Counted from the first letter of the stretch, positions 53,101 through 60,849 are shown. The stretch is 64,000 nucleotides of DNA from Loripinus fragilis (GCA_964019695.1 OZ026516.1:80617018-80681017), one strand, 5' to 3'. Translations and numbers: made by a program. Notes: generated by a model not told the origin, from the sequence alone.

Positions 53101-56100
53101 CCATCGCTGTTCGCATGAATGACACCCAAAAATAGTGAGTATCACAATCACAAACTGCAAACAAACCCATGGCACTGCAAGGAATAGCCACACAACAATC
53201 ACGAGACACCAGGAAGACAAACTAAGCAAAGCATCCAGCTCTCTCTTTTCCCCATCATGATGATCGCAAAACAAGAATGGACATAAAGTAACAAAATATT
53301 GAACAATTACAGAATCCTATAATGGGAGTAACAACAACAGAACCACCGCCATAGAATAGACAGCAGCCTAAGCCACTGGGGTGCTAAAATGCATTTTACT
53401 GGTACCAAATCATCGTCCTAGATTCTGCTGTTGTTGAAGCACAAAAATGTTTAGCTCGCATGAAGACTTCTTAACTATTGCAATGTATCACAACGGACAA
53501 ACAATCTCATTAAATTAAAAGATTTTGGGCCAATCTGAAAAATAGGCAGAAACACTATCAAAGTGCGAACAGGGCTAGCTCTGGAGCGTCTCTGGTGAGT
53601 CTGCACATTTGCAGAGTCACGCTTGAGCCTTCATCAGTGTACAAAAACCACAACATCTATGCCTATAGACTGTATGATTTCTTTATAAGCTTGCTTTTAT
53701 TCTACTTTTGATGACACCTGGGCGCAGAAACCGTCAGTAACATTGCAGTTTATGGCTCTGCCACGCAATTGGCAATTTACATCATGGTTTAACCGACAAA
53801 TCCAACACAGTTGTGGAGATTAACAGTGACAGGTGCTTTTTTCTATTGTGACTGCCTAACTTGAGGGAAATTTGCATGTCTATGCAAAGCTGCAGCTATG
53901 TTATCATAGTCCCATGAAATAACATCCCAAAACGATTACTAATCTCTAATTTTTTCTATGCAGAGAAGGCTCTGGCGAGTCTGTACATTTGCACAGGCTC
54001 ACCTGAGTCTTCGTCACAGTACTGAAATATCATGTGCTGACTCAAAAAGCGATTTGTGTGCCGTTTATAAGAACAGTGAATGCTGTGGTGAGGCTGTACC
54101 AGCAACCATGGTACATCTAGGCAACCATCAGTGTGTTGTATCAATGCGTCAAAAAATGCTCCCAGTGTGTTGTAATAAAATTCCTCAATAAAGCATTTGC
54201 TAGTTTACCAAGAAAAAAATTACAAAGTGGTAATCGTTTTTTGGATGTTATTTCATGGTAATATGACAGCAGCTGCGCTTAGACATGCAGATTTCCCTCA
54301 AATTAGGCAGTTATACTAGAAAAAAGCACCTGTCATGGCAAAACTCCAGAACTGTGTTGGATTTGCCGTTCAAACCAAGAATTAAATCACCAATTGCACG
54401 GCAGCGCCATAAACTGTTATCTTACCGACGGTCTGTGCGCCAGGTGTCATCACAAATAAAATTAATGCAAGCTTATAAATAAATCATAAAGTCAACAGGT
54501 ATAGATTTTTTTACCTTTTAAGCCATCACCAGTGCGTAAAAATGCCACCACCAGCTCGTTGTAGTAACCACCGGTGCGTTTACATTAGGGATGTAACAAT
54601 ACATCGGACTATCGATATATCGCAATAGTAACCTAGTCAATGTTACTGCAATTGTAGGAAAGTGGCAATGTCAATAGTATCGGCAATAGTCTTTTCAATA
54701 TCGCAATAGTTTCAATAGTTTTTAGGCATAGGGATTTTCTCTTTAAAATTGTTTGGTTAAACACAAAAAGAATGTTAAATGGCAATAGGATGTATATGTT
54801 GTTGCCTCTCATGCATTTCAGTAAAATAAGTGGACTTTGACAATATTGTGAAATTTTTCTCTCGTTTCCATACAAAAATTGGTGCCCGTACGTGCAGAAA
54901 AGTCCTACCATATTCTTAATTTTCTCCATAAAACAAGCATAAATGTTTCAGACAATGGTATCACAATAGTATTGCAATGGTAGTCCACAATAGTAATAGT
55001 ATCGCAATGGTACTTCCTGCAATGTCAATACTATTGCAATAGTAATTTTTGGCCACAATAGTCACCCCTAGTTTACATTGACCAGTGTGATCAGAGCAAC
55101 TACCACGAAAATGGGTTCGCGTAAATTTGTTCCCAAAACATATGGGACCTCTCACGATTTTACCTGTTTTAATGCTTTACGCCCCAGTATACAATTTTTC
55201 AGTCATGTTGGGTCAATTTCCTGTCTTCCTGGGTTGGGCCAGTACTATGCAGCGGATAAAGTGTCATGCTCAAGGACACAACACAGTGACTCTACCAGCG
55301 GTGAGTCTCAAACTAGCAAGGTAGCAACACTTCAATCCCTAGTCTACACTCTACCAAGCCACTGCGCTCCGCCTATCATGCCTGAAAATTTTGGCATTAT
55401 TCCTTACCGGTATATGAGTGGATTGATTTTTGCATATGAGTGATAAACCAGGACCCATATAGACAGAACATGTATCAAACGAAGGCTCTTGTTCTCTGTG
55501 CAATCTGGCAAATCAAATCAAATCCTTTGTGTTGACATAAAACTTAAGTGATTACGTTGATGTTCTGGGTTTGATTTGATTATGGTTGGCATCTCAAAGC
55601 AAACATATTTTCAACATCATTTTTGGCCTTCTTAGAAAAGTGAATCATATTAAAATGGAATGGTACATGTATTGCCAAAATTATGCATAGTTTGCTCAAT
55701 CTTTTATAATAAATTGAAACATACAAGAGTACCTACCTTTGTTTACCAAATCAATGATGTTGGCACTACCGCCAGGGGTCTCGTATGAGGCATGGGAACA
55801 AAGTTAAGTTGACACGATTTTGTGGCAGTTCCCCTGATGCCCACCTGTGCTGTAATACACTACTACAGAACCTGTCAATTATTTTTATTCTTTCTTAACT
55901 CACTAAGTCAACTTTTCAAAGCATGCACAATCATCTAATAGTGACCAGTGGTCTCGTAACCAGTCTTAGAGGCAGGATACAAAAGTGACTGGTCAACTAT
56001 AACATGATATAGCCTGTTTATACTACTATTGCAGAACAGAGACGTTCACATGATTCATTTCTTGCCTATGAAAAATTGTGTTACATATGTCATATGCTGC

Positions 56101-58235
56101 ACTAAATATATACAGTAAAACCTGTCTTAAAGAGACTAAGTCTGCAACTATGAACATTTTTCGAAAAAAAAAAAATCTTTTTAAATCATTTGTAAAAGTA
56201 GAATTATGTTATGTTTTCACTATAGCTGAAAACTGCACGGAAAAGTGAATTATCTTAGAAAACAGGTGTTTTTTCTCTTGTTGGTAATTATTTGCGTCCC
56301 TCCAATAATTATAGACAGTTAATTTTTAACATAAATGCTGTTGTTTTGATACTGATAATTTGTTAAGATTTACGAAATTGGTAAAATGTAAAGCTGAATT
56401 TTAGTTTTTTACTGTGTTCTTGAAAAATAGAAACATTATTTCTAAAATTAAAATATCAAAAGTTACAGACTATGCAGCTTTAAATGGCCACTCAAAAATA
56501 GACAAAACAAAGGTCTAATGACAAATGGTAGCTTAATAAAGGTCGAAAGTATTGGAGAATTCTCTCTTGGAGCATTCTGCCATACTTTTGACCTGCATTA
56601 AGCTACCATTTGTCATTAAGACATATTTTTGGTCTTCTTATGAGTGGCAACTTAAGACAGGTTTTACTGTAGCTCATCTTGAACTATGAAGACATGCGAA
56701 GGTCCAGTGTCCCTTGCCATGTTTTTTTAGTCATTAACTTATTTTACAAAGGGGAGAGAGGGGGTCCAATGGCGTCTCCAGGAGGTCTGTCCAGTGGTCC
56801 TAAGAAACCCCAGTATACAGCAACAAGTGGCCCACCAGCGAAACATCATTTAAATGTTCACAGGTTTAGATAAACATAAAATTTCAGCGTAAAATTTGTA
56901 AATATTTTCTTACCCATCAATTTTAACATATGTTTTGGGTGCTCAAAAGAACAGTCTCATTGAGATGTTTTTTTTTTAGTACCAAGAACATTATGTTTTG
57001 GTTGAGAAATAAGAAAAATAAATTTTTGTTACGCACTCTCAACTTAAGTCCTGATGTTGTTTCGCTGGCAGGCCGATAGTGGCCCAATATTGAATGCTGG
57101 CTAGGTAGGGGATGGGGGGGGGGGGTGGGGGGAGGGTGAGGGGGGTCTGGAGTCCCAGTCCCCCTCTGGATCCACACATGATAGAGATGATCTACAATAA
57201 TAGGTCTACTTACTCAACATTATCTTTTGTTGGTCTTTTGTAATAAGGAGGTAAATGTTGTTCATACTTGGCATTCACAAAGTCGTTACCACATTCAGCC
57301 ATTTTCTAAAATAGAGATACATTACATAGAGGATCTTACATGAGTACTCATGTTTTATTGAATTTATTTAACGAGTTGGGGAAAAGAGATAAAATGCAAG
57401 GCTTGTCGAGCATTTTATCTCTTTTCCGCAACGAGTTTAATAAATTAAATAATACAAGAGCACGAATGTTAGATTCTGTTTATCATATGGCATTAAGATC
57501 ACTTTAAAGTCTCATTCCTGGCGTAAAAATGTCATAAATTTGTTATTATGTACGCAACGTTGTTATGGACGTCATAACATTTCCGGAAAATCTATTATTC
57601 ACTAGTGGTTTATCGATTTTATTGCATGGCGTTATATCACTCCTGTGTGACTTTTCATAATAAAGAGTGACACCTTTTTTTAATATGAAATCAAAGCAAA
57701 GATTTTTCTAAGATCAATTTGTATAAATAATGTTGAAAGCGCCAAGAAAAATGCATCTGAAAAATGACGTCCGCCGAAGTCGTCTGCTGCAAATAATTGC
57801 CTAACATTACTGACAAATTTAAGTATAGACGCAAACAGGGTGGACCCAGATCAGCCTGCTCCTATAGGAGTGGTCTGATCTGGGTCCACAATGTTTGTCA
57901 TAGAGGCTTCTTAGACATTTCAGCAGACGAGAAAAGCAGACGACTATTGTTGCGATTGGTGCTTTAACGGTTAATAATAGTATAATGAGTATACTTTAAG
58001 ACAACCTCCAGGGCGGTGGCTGTTCTTGTAGCAGATGTGGTCTTTAGCCATCAATGCTCTTAATTGTCCTGTGTGACTTTTCATAATAAAGAGTGATACC
58101 TTTTTTTAATATGAAATCAAAGCAAAGATTTTTCTAAGATCCAGGGATCAAGCTAGGGGGCGACTAGGGCGAAATAGTCGTCCTAGGGGCCGAAATTTCA
58201 CCCTAAATGGGACCAAGGGAGAAGTGGGAGTCTCC

Positions 58236-58271
<36 letters not shown>

Positions 58272-59599
58272 TTCTTTTTTTTAGGGAGACTCATTTTCAT
58301 TCTGTCACCACACAAATGCAAGCTGTGGTGACATTATCAGACAATCTACTACCACTGCATCGTGTTCCTCCTTCCATTAAATGGCAATAGTATGTGTAAT
58401 GGCTAATTTGCTTCTAAATTGACAGAAAATGTCGTAATTTTGCGCTATAACTTCTCCCTATCTGACTGTCACTTCTCCCTAATTTTCCTGCAGGGAGATG
58501 TCACTTCTCCCTAAAATTCTTGGCCAGCTTGGTCCCTGAGATCAATTTGTAAAAATAATGTTGAAACTGCAGAAGCTTTTAATTACATTAAATTGGTAAA
58601 CTTATATTTCCCAAAGTTAAAGCAATATGGTCAATTGGCTTTAAATGAACAACAACAATAACATTGCTCAGAGTTTATATGTGCTAATCATCTTCTGAGA
58701 ATGTGATTTTGTTTATTATATCTACCAAAGGCGACGTGTATAAGCTTTGCATCCACACAGTATGATCATCATCTTTATTTGGTGCTTTCTACAGTTTATA
58801 TTTGAACTTATCAAAGGAGAAGCAAGCTTAAATACATGTACAGGCATTTAGTTAAGAGTGTGTTCTTTTGAGTACCCACAACAGAAATAAGAAAATTATT
58901 TTTCTGGTACGCACTCTTAACTAAAGACCTGGGTTATGTGAACTTAAGCGTACTCACTCTACTAGAGCTAACAGGGCTTACCATGGCTCAGAATTTGTTT
59001 AAGCTTACACTTTAGCCAGAGCCACATGAAATTGACTTTAGCCAGAGCCACATGAAATTGACTTTAGCCAGAAAGTTAGTATCAAGAAGTTGTTCTGTAT
59101 TTAACTCTTTGCACACTAGTGGCAACTTTTGTCATCTGCTGATAACCTTAGCAAACAGTTTGGACCCAGATCAGGCCCGACAAAATGTCGGGCCTGATCT
59201 GGATCCAAACTGTTTGACACCCTGATGGTATTTAAAAAATCCAGCTTTCAGAGAGTTATGGGACAACAATAAAGTGTGAAGGAATAATAAAAGCAATTTT
59301 GGAAAATCCAAAAGCTGATCAAAATACACTTTCAATTTTTGAACCACCTAAAGTGTGCTTTTAGCCAATGACTTAGACTATATGTAGCCACTCTACATTT
59401 TTAGTAGCAAATAGCTACAATGGCTGAGGGTGAGCCCTGGCTTACACCAAGATTTTACTAACCTTCACCTGATCATCCTCCCAATTGTCTAGTTTAACTG
59501 ACTTTATTCTGCTTATATCAACACCAAGACTTCTGTGGATGCTTGCACATTCTTGACATAAAAATGCTCCAAGATTACAAGAGGCCCACACATTCTGTC
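38086..59599 (-). CDS. ADAP: ADAP (centaurin-alpha) Arf GTPase-activating protein, 8 exons seen, 5' end missing
   Basis: Exons in transcription order: 59463-59599, 57214-57305, 49494-49686, 47377-47523, 45619-45702, 43664-43795, 40133-40355, 38086-38114. All have GT..AG sites and every phase matches. The product follows the ADAP plan: ArfGAP zinc-finger domain (second Cys pair CQEC, arginine-finger segment SIHRSLG), PH1 (KKEGVLMKRG..RRFI to IVDWYTCIRAAK), PH2 (CEGLLKKKG..RERWFTL to MERWITALQKVID). ADAP proteins bind PtdIns(3,4,5)P3 and inositol polyphosphates through the PH domains and stimulate GTP hydrolysis by Arf6 at the plasma membrane. The exon with the start codon and first Cys pair was not found. 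Single-gene ADAP versus ADAP1/ADAP2 cannot be resolved here. Confidence 0.92.
38141..38381. mobile_element. Palindromic MITE, Pal-A (ADAP last intron)
   Basis: TTAACCCTTAATGCAC..GGCGCTTTAAGGGTTAA; centre partly duplicated (GGGTCCACGCTG then GGGTCCAGGC). Starts 26 bp upstream, on the gene strand, of the exon H acceptor. Confidence 0.8.
38640..38900. repeat. Dispersed repeat Rep-G
   Basis: CCCCCAGTAGCTTAGGCTGC to GATTGTGGTATTTCCTGATC. An inverted copy is at about 53120-53400 and a partial copy at 13023. Confidence 0.75.
39321..39513 (+). mobile_element. SINE-1 with 12-bp target duplication
   Basis: Flanked by ATGCTGTCAAAA at 39309-39320 and 39514-39525. Head GGGAGCGCAGTGGTAGAGTG, B-box-like GGTTCAAGCCTC, tail AATCAAATCAAACAAACA. 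Antisense to ADAP. Confidence 0.9.
39612..39750. mobile_element. MITE-H, degraded
   Basis: GCATTAGAATGAGGATAACC..CACCGTAAAACAAAATTTCC. Right end lost. Confidence 0.55.
40133..40355 (-). CDS. ADAP: ADAP exon G: rest of PH2
   Basis: Acceptor TTATTTTTGCAG|GCAGCC, donor CTTAAAA|GTAAGA; 223 nt, 74 codons plus one base. Encodes GEIFIGHRDAKYSV, FILETPGRKFELAADNNDD and the PH C-terminal helix MERWITALQKVID, then a short PTPQDLK linker. In the ADAP family only a short tail follows. Confidence 0.93.
40515..40675. mobile_element. Palindromic MITE, Pal-F
   Basis: Centre AAAAGAACCGTCTCGATAAG / ACGGTTCTTTTGAGCACAC; lies about 160 bp upstream of ADAP exon G. Confidence 0.8.
41083..41581. mobile_element. 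Second copy of the 499-bp element (inverted)
   Basis: CTCTGTAAAGGCTGTAACTT..GTGCCGCTTTTACAGTAAC. Pal-A-like core at 41266-41436 has lost the left half of its palindrome (starts at AGGAGCAGTCTGATTTGGGT). Confidence 0.75.
42069..42266. repeat. Long hairpin (about 82-bp arms)
   Basis: Left arm 42069-42150, right arm 42186-42266, sharing AAAATCTTTGTCAG, TTTGATCTAATTGAAGGA and TGGTCATGCTTGGTTGCTTA with their complements. Loop of 35 bp. The frames here read the palindrome and are not genes. Confidence 0.85.
42295..42986 (+). pseudogene. Dead mariner transposase fragment with right end
   Basis: Starts in the catalytic core (ETWVHHFDP) and reads through GKLTHAVLLLQYKAPAHTS, YSPDMAPSDFHLFPKLK and LEQRWAKCIALKGDYIEK to TAA at 42917. 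The right terminal repeat ends about 42986 (GAACTTTTTGATCATCCCTT). Two frameshifts are visible (about 42360 and about 42690). Of the mariner DD34D triad, the first Asp (GDETW) reads V, the second (DNAPAH) reads Y, and only the third (PSDFH) remains. The N-terminal DNA-binding half is absent. Confidence 0.88.
43528..43632. mobile_element. Pal-F, right half only
   Basis: CTCATTGAGACGGTTCTTTT to ACGCTGAAAAACTT, ending about 30 bp from exon F. Confidence 0.65.
43664..43795 (-). CDS. ADAP: ADAP exon F: start of PH2
   Basis: Acceptor AATAAATTTCAG|CTTTC, donor GTTCTG|GTAAGT; 132 nt, 44 codons, phase 0. Encodes FLCEGLLKKKGPNQEPYRER, then WFTLDRRKFMYFPDVL: beta1-beta2-beta3 of PH2 with the K..R-x-R lipid-binding pattern. 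Confidence 0.93.
43800..44550. other. ADAP intron sequence, nothing recognised
   Basis: AT-rich; an imperfect inverted pair around TTCATGATTCCATGAACAGA and TGTTTGTGGAATATGAACA (44348-44465) is the only structure seen. Confidence 0.45.
44557..44797. mobile_element. Palindromic MITE, Pal-E
   Basis: TCATGACATGAGATTTCC..GAAATTACATGTCGCGGCTC with GCGCATATGCGCAGTCTGAT inside. Confidence 0.8.
44936..45126 (-). mobile_element. SINE-1 with 10-bp target duplication
   Basis: Flanked by TTCAAGTAAT at 44926-44935 and 45127-45136. Same transcriptional sense as ADAP. Head reads GGGAGCGCAGTGGCTCAGTG on the minus strand. Confidence 0.88.
45318..45562. mobile_element. Palindromic MITE, Pal-E
   Basis: GGCATGAGATTTCCAACAAT..AAATCACATGTCATGGCTC; the second Pal-E copy in the same intron. 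Confidence 0.8.
45619..45702 (-). CDS. ADAP: ADAP exon E: PH1 C-terminal helix
   Basis: Acceptor TTTTTCTAG|GAAATAG, donor ATAGAG|GTAAAA; 84 nt, 28 codons, phase 0. Encodes EIVDWYTCIRAAKLERRKIA; the Trp and following Ile/Ala are the invariant PH-domain helix. The acceptor and first 15 exon bases are the founding unit of the minisatellite at 45691-46275. Confidence 0.92.
45691..46275 (-). repeat. 50-bp minisatellite built from the exon E 3' splice site
   Basis: Twelve units of about 50 bp, the first overlapping exon E. On the gene strand each unit holds a branch-point-like CTTAAC, a pyrimidine tract TTGTGTTTTTC, an AG, and the first about 15 bases of exon E (GAAATAGTGGACTGG). Unit boundaries fall near 45741, 45791, 45841, 45891, 45942, 45992, 46042, 46093, 46143, 46193 and 46243. 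The AG is lost only in the unit next to the exon (TCCCAG on the plus strand instead of TCCTAG). Confidence 0.93.
46310..46445. mobile_element. Rep-R fragment (CTCACCTGAG-type end)
   Basis: CCAGTGGTTCAGGAAGAGAT, then CACAATAGCTCACCTTG..GGCTCAGGTGAGCTA, matching the right end of the element at 50577-51326. Confidence 0.7.
46575..46770. repeat. Foldback repeat Rep-M (inverted copy)
   Basis: GAAAATGACCAGGAAATC / TCATGGTCATTTTCC centre; matches 33360-33610. Confidence 0.65.
46858..47020. mobile_element. Pal-D, truncated
   Basis: GGGCCTCGACTTGAGGAAAC to AATAAAGGTGCTGATCAG; right half missing. Confidence 0.65.
47377..47523 (-). CDS. ADAP: ADAP exon D: middle of PH1
   Basis: Acceptor TTATTTTCACAG|GCC, donor TCACAG|GTGAGA; 147 nt, 49 codons, phase 0 both sides. 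Encodes AKEPKDVISLDEINAAFVPE, then NGLQITYMKNGVTRNIFVYC, the central beta strands of PH1. Confidence 0.92.
47545..47740. mobile_element. Palindromic MITE-I
   Basis: ACAGTAAAACCTGTGTAAAG..ACACAGGTTTCACTGTA ends; centre AAAGTATTGCAGAATGGATT / CTGCAATACTTTT. TA-flanked ends suggest a Tc1/mariner-mobilised MITE. Starts about 20 bp upstream of exon D's acceptor. Confidence 0.8.
47745..48650. other. ADAP intron with a MITE-H relic
   Basis: 47910-48015 resembles MITE-H (TTGGAAATCATGTTTTACAG, AACTAAATTTCCAACC). The rest is AT-rich without recognised elements. Confidence 0.45.
48653..49195. mobile_element. Pal-C copy split by another foldback element
   Basis: Pal-C sequence (TTGTTGTCGTCTGCTGAC, CAAACTGTTTGCAAA) is interrupted by an inverted-repeat insertion at 48867-49102. 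Its arms are AGGCCTAAATGAAATATATG and CATATATTTCATTTAAGCCT, with GTGGTTCCTGTTGC / GCAACAGGAACCAC inside. Confidence 0.7.
49240..49487. mobile_element. Pal-D adjoining ADAP exon C donor
   Basis: ATATGGGCCTCGACGTGAGA..GCGTTGAGGCCCATAT; the most complete Pal-D copy, with GCAGTCTGATCAGCGCC inside. Its end lies about 5 bp from the GT of the exon C donor (49492-49493). Confidence 0.85.
49494..49686 (-). CDS. ADAP: ADAP exon C: linker and start of PH1
   Basis: Acceptor GGCTTTCACAG|GG, donor GATCAG|GTACTA; 193 nt, phase 2 in, phase 0 out (64 codons after the split Glu). Encodes the linker helix LRTQFIKAKYERKEF and PH1 strands KKEGVLMKRGKRDRKF and HPRRFIISSQDNTLKYYKDQ. The basic K-x(n)-R-x(n)-R pattern fits phosphoinositide binding. 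The donor is weak (GTACTA, no G at +5) and a Pal-D MITE ends about 5 bp inside the intron. Confidence 0.93.
49842..50090. mobile_element. Palindromic MITE, Pal-A
   Basis: TTAACCCTTAAAGCGCC..GGCGCATTAAGGGTTAA perfect ends; centre GACTGCTCCTATAGGAGCAG. Confidence 0.9.
50577..51326. mobile_element. Rep-R element with internal tandem units
   Basis: Left GAGGGCCCTAGGGCAC and CACTCACCTGA, right CACAATAGCTCACCTTGAG..GGCTCAGGTGAGCTT. Inside, a unit of about 130-140 bp with TGGACCAGTGGTTCAGGAG and TTCTTATCTAGAGCTCT repeats about four times (50757-51200). Confidence 0.7.
51327..51895. other. ADAP intron with Rep-O relic
   Basis: 51337-51480 resembles Rep-O (AAGAAAAAGAATTAATTATT, CAGTCCCTCGGGATCACAG). 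An inverted pair AACCTAAGCTTAGGGCAC..GTGCCCAAAACTTAAGTT spans about 51528-51690. Confidence 0.5.
51896..52106. mobile_element. Palindromic MITE-I
   Basis: TACAGTAAAATCTGTGTAAA..ACATAGGTTTTACAGTA; centre GAATGCTCCAAGTTGCATTC. Confidence 0.85.
53120..53400. repeat. Rep-G, inverted copy
   Basis: CACAATCACAAACTGCAAAC to CAGCAGCCTAAGCCACTGG, complementary to 38640-38900. Confidence 0.65.
54586..55070. mobile_element. Non-autonomous hAT-type element, 485 bp
   Basis: Ends TAGGGATG..CACCCCTA form a short terminal inverted repeat, flanked by an exact 8-bp duplication GTTTACAT (54578-54585 and 55071-55078). An 8-bp TSD with this terminus is diagnostic of hAT. Interior rich in CAATAGT/ATCGCAATAG repeats; no transposase. 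Confidence 0.92.
55170..55375 (-). mobile_element. SINE-1, diverged
   Basis: Reverse-strand body (CTGGGTTGGGCCAGTACTA, GCTCAAGGACACAACACAGT) and head (TCTACCAAGCCACTGCGCTC). No target duplication recognised. Confidence 0.75.
55376..56110. other. ADAP intron sequence, no element recognised
   Basis: Includes an exon-like but frame-incompatible stretch at about 55736-55806 (minus strand); otherwise AT-rich single-copy sequence. Confidence 0.4.
56112..56673. mobile_element. MITE-I with a 330-bp insert
   Basis: TACAGTAAAACCTGTCTTAA at 56112 and GACAGGTTTTACTGTA at 56657 are MITE-I ends; the inner block (GGTCGAAAGTATTGGAGAAT / ATTCTGCCATACTTTTGACC) is at 56540-56600. About 56150-56480 is unrelated inserted sequence. 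Confidence 0.75.
56885..57055. mobile_element. Palindromic MITE, Pal-F
   Basis: GCTCAAAAGAACAGTCTCAT / TGAGATGTTTTTTTTTTAGT: centre degraded on one side. Confidence 0.7.
57108..57146 (+). repeat. G-run tract (quadruplex-prone)
   Basis: Runs of G (4, 13, 6, 3 and 6) separated by one to three other bases. Lies about 70 bp past the exon B donor, so the ADAP pre-mRNA carries the C-rich complement. Confidence 0.85.
57214..57305 (-). CDS. ADAP: ADAP exon B: end of ArfGAP
   Basis: Acceptor CTATTTTAG|AAAATG, donor GTTGA|GTAAGT; 92 nt, phase 0 in, phase 2 out. Encodes KMAECGNDFVNAKYEQHLPP, then YYKRPTKDNVE, matching the GN-x(3)-N/A-x-YE..P-x(8)-R segment of ArfGAP domains. The apparent ATG near its start is an internal Met. 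Confidence 0.9.
57345..57660. mobile_element. MITE-J
   Basis: Palindrome AAAGAGATAAAATGCAAGGC / GAGCATTTTATCTCTTTTCC. Ends near 30-50 bp upstream of exon B's acceptor; inverted relative to 35745-36055. Confidence 0.7.
57733..57974. mobile_element. Palindromic MITE, Pal-A
   Basis: AAAGCGCCAAGAAAAATGCA..GTGCTTTAACGGTTAA; centre CAGCCTGCTCCTATAGGAGT. Left TTAACCC end eroded. Confidence 0.8.
58142..58538. mobile_element. MITE-K with 5-bp target duplication
   Basis: CAGGGATCAAGCTAGG..CCAGCTTGGTCCCTG ends, flanked by AGATC at 58137-58141 and 58539-58543. The target is itself one of two direct copies of a GTGTGACTTTTCATAATAAA block (57650 and 58070). Contains a 31-bp A run near 58237-58267. Confidence 0.8.
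58855..58930. mobile_element. Pal-F, right part only
   Basis: TGTTCTTTTGAGTACCCACA to GTACGCACTCTTAACTAAAG. Confidence 0.6.
58973..59438. mobile_element. MITE-Q copy 1, with nested Pal-C
   Basis: AGGGCTTACCATGGCTCAGA..GGCTGAGGGTGAGCCCT. The Pal-C block (59100-59276) has centre CAGATCAGGCCCGACAAAAT / GTCGGGCCTGATCTGG. Ends 24 bp from exon A's donor. Confidence 0.75.
59463..59599 (-). CDS. ADAP: ADAP exon A: ArfGAP core
   Basis: Acceptor TATTTTTAG|GACAG, donor GTGAAG|GTTAGT; 137 nt, entering in phase 1 (two bases complete a codon), leaving in phase 0. Encodes NVWASCNLGAFLCQECASIH, then RSLGVDISRIKSVKLDNWE. The WAS-xNLGxFxCxxCxxIHRxLG pattern is the ArfGAP signature; the Arg after IH is the catalytic arginine finger. 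The first CxxC is upstream and not seen. A second GT lies 6 nt upstream of the donor (CAG|GTGAAG) but would remove two conserved residues. Confidence 0.92.
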
Positions 59600-59817
59600 C
59601 TAAAAATATAAAGGAGCCAAACAGAAAATCAGAAAAAAGTGTGTGTGGAATAGTTCTGCCAAAATCTCACTCTTTACACCAACCATCTGGCACTGCTGAC
59701 CTGAGGACAGGATGTGTAAAGAATGTGATGCTGCACACATCAGAGAGATGGCCATGACTACAGACAAATTACCAACTGTGGTCTAGCAGCCATGCAATGA
59801 TCTGCTGGATCTGAAGC

Positions 59818-60308
59818 AGGGCTAACTCTGGCTCAGAATTTGTTGTAGCCAACACTTTAGCCAAATGAAAAAAGTTGGAGCCAAATGAAGTTAATTTTAG
59901 CCAAGGTTTTAGCCAGAAAGTAGTATCAACAAGTTTTTTTTGTATTTTACTCTTTGCCCACTTTTGTTGACTGCTGATAACCTTTGCAAACAGTTTGAAC
60001 CCAGATCCAGCCAGACATTTTGTTGTTTGCTGATAACCTTTGCAATCAGTTTGGACCCAGATCAGGCCCCACCAAAATGTCCGGCCTGACCTGGATCCAA
60101 ACTGTTTGACACCCAGATAGTATTGAAAATATCCAGCATCCAAAGAGTAAAATATGGCACAATAATAATGAGTGAAGGAATAATAAAAGCACTATTTGAA
60201 AATCCAAAAATATGTAATTTTTGAACCACCTAAACTGGACTTCTATTTGTAGCCACTCTACATTTTTAGTAGCAAATGGCTACAATGGCTAATGGCAGGG
60301 CGAGCCCT
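59818..60308. mobile_element. MITE-Q copy 2, with nested Pal-C
   Basis: AGGGCTAACTCTGGCTCAGA..ATGGCAGGGCGAGCCCT; Pal-C block at 59946-60150. Same orientation as copy 1. Starts about 220 bp upstream (gene sense) of exon A's acceptor. Confidence 0.75.
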
Positions 60309-60583
60309 GTGAAAGATGAAGGTCAATGTTAGTTTAGACGCCCTTCTCACAGAGCTAGTCATCCATAACAGAGATCTGATGCAGTGCTCTGAGCTGCAAC
60401 AGTAGGATGAGCAGGCTTGGTCATATACAGTGCCCCATGGATCCAGAATATTCCATCAGGAGGAGGGGGGGGTCCTGACGGTTTTGTTTGTTTTTTTTTA
60501 GTCATCAACATATTTCACAGAGGGCTGTACAGACCTCCTTTGAGAAACAATTACCAGAATTTCTAAGGAAACCAATTTTCCAG

Positions 60584-60845
60584 GTGGGGGGGGGGGGGGG
60601 AGAGGGTGCTTAGACCCAGCATCTACTGTTTACCAAAATATATCAGGAATATCAGGCAAACCCAAAAATATATTTGAAATTTTAGCAACCCAAAAAATAT
60701 TCCCATTCTGTACCTTAACCTTAAGAAAAGACGCCAAAAGCATAGAAATGACCCCTAAAACTAGTCCAATTTAGTGACAACCACAAAAAAATATCACAAA
60801 ACCTTCATACTCCAAAAAATATAATTTTTTCTGAACCCACCCAAC
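60584..60845. mobile_element. Rep-L copy with poly-G end
   Basis: Begins with a run of 14 G, then GCTTAGACCCAGCATCTACT and CCCAAAAATAT blocks, matching 10743-11018 (whose other end carries the poly-C). Confidence 0.65.
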
Positions 60846-60849
60846 ACAC

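Larger units (their letters stand above)
52155..55090. mobile_element. Long inverted-repeat element carrying a hAT insertion
   Basis: The left arm begins CACACTGGTCAATGTAAAAG (about 52154) and runs to about 52660. The right arm runs from about 54100 to 54585 and resumes after the insertion with TTTACATTGACCAGTGTG (to about 55089). Shared inner blocks include CAGACCGTCGGTAAGATAAC and CGGCAAATCCAACACAG. A third, direct copy of one block lies at 53650-53960. Between the arms are Pal-E-like units (GCAAATGTGCAGACTCACCA) and an inverted Rep-G copy. No transposase. Confidence 0.75.

Noticed and set aside
55736..55806. Exon-like minus-strand frame (SYETPGGSANIIDLVNK then GTAGGT)
   Set aside because: It has a donor but a stop (TAA) 9 codons before the Tyr, no good in-frame acceptor, and its phase does not fit between ADAP exons B and C. 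Left as a curiosity.
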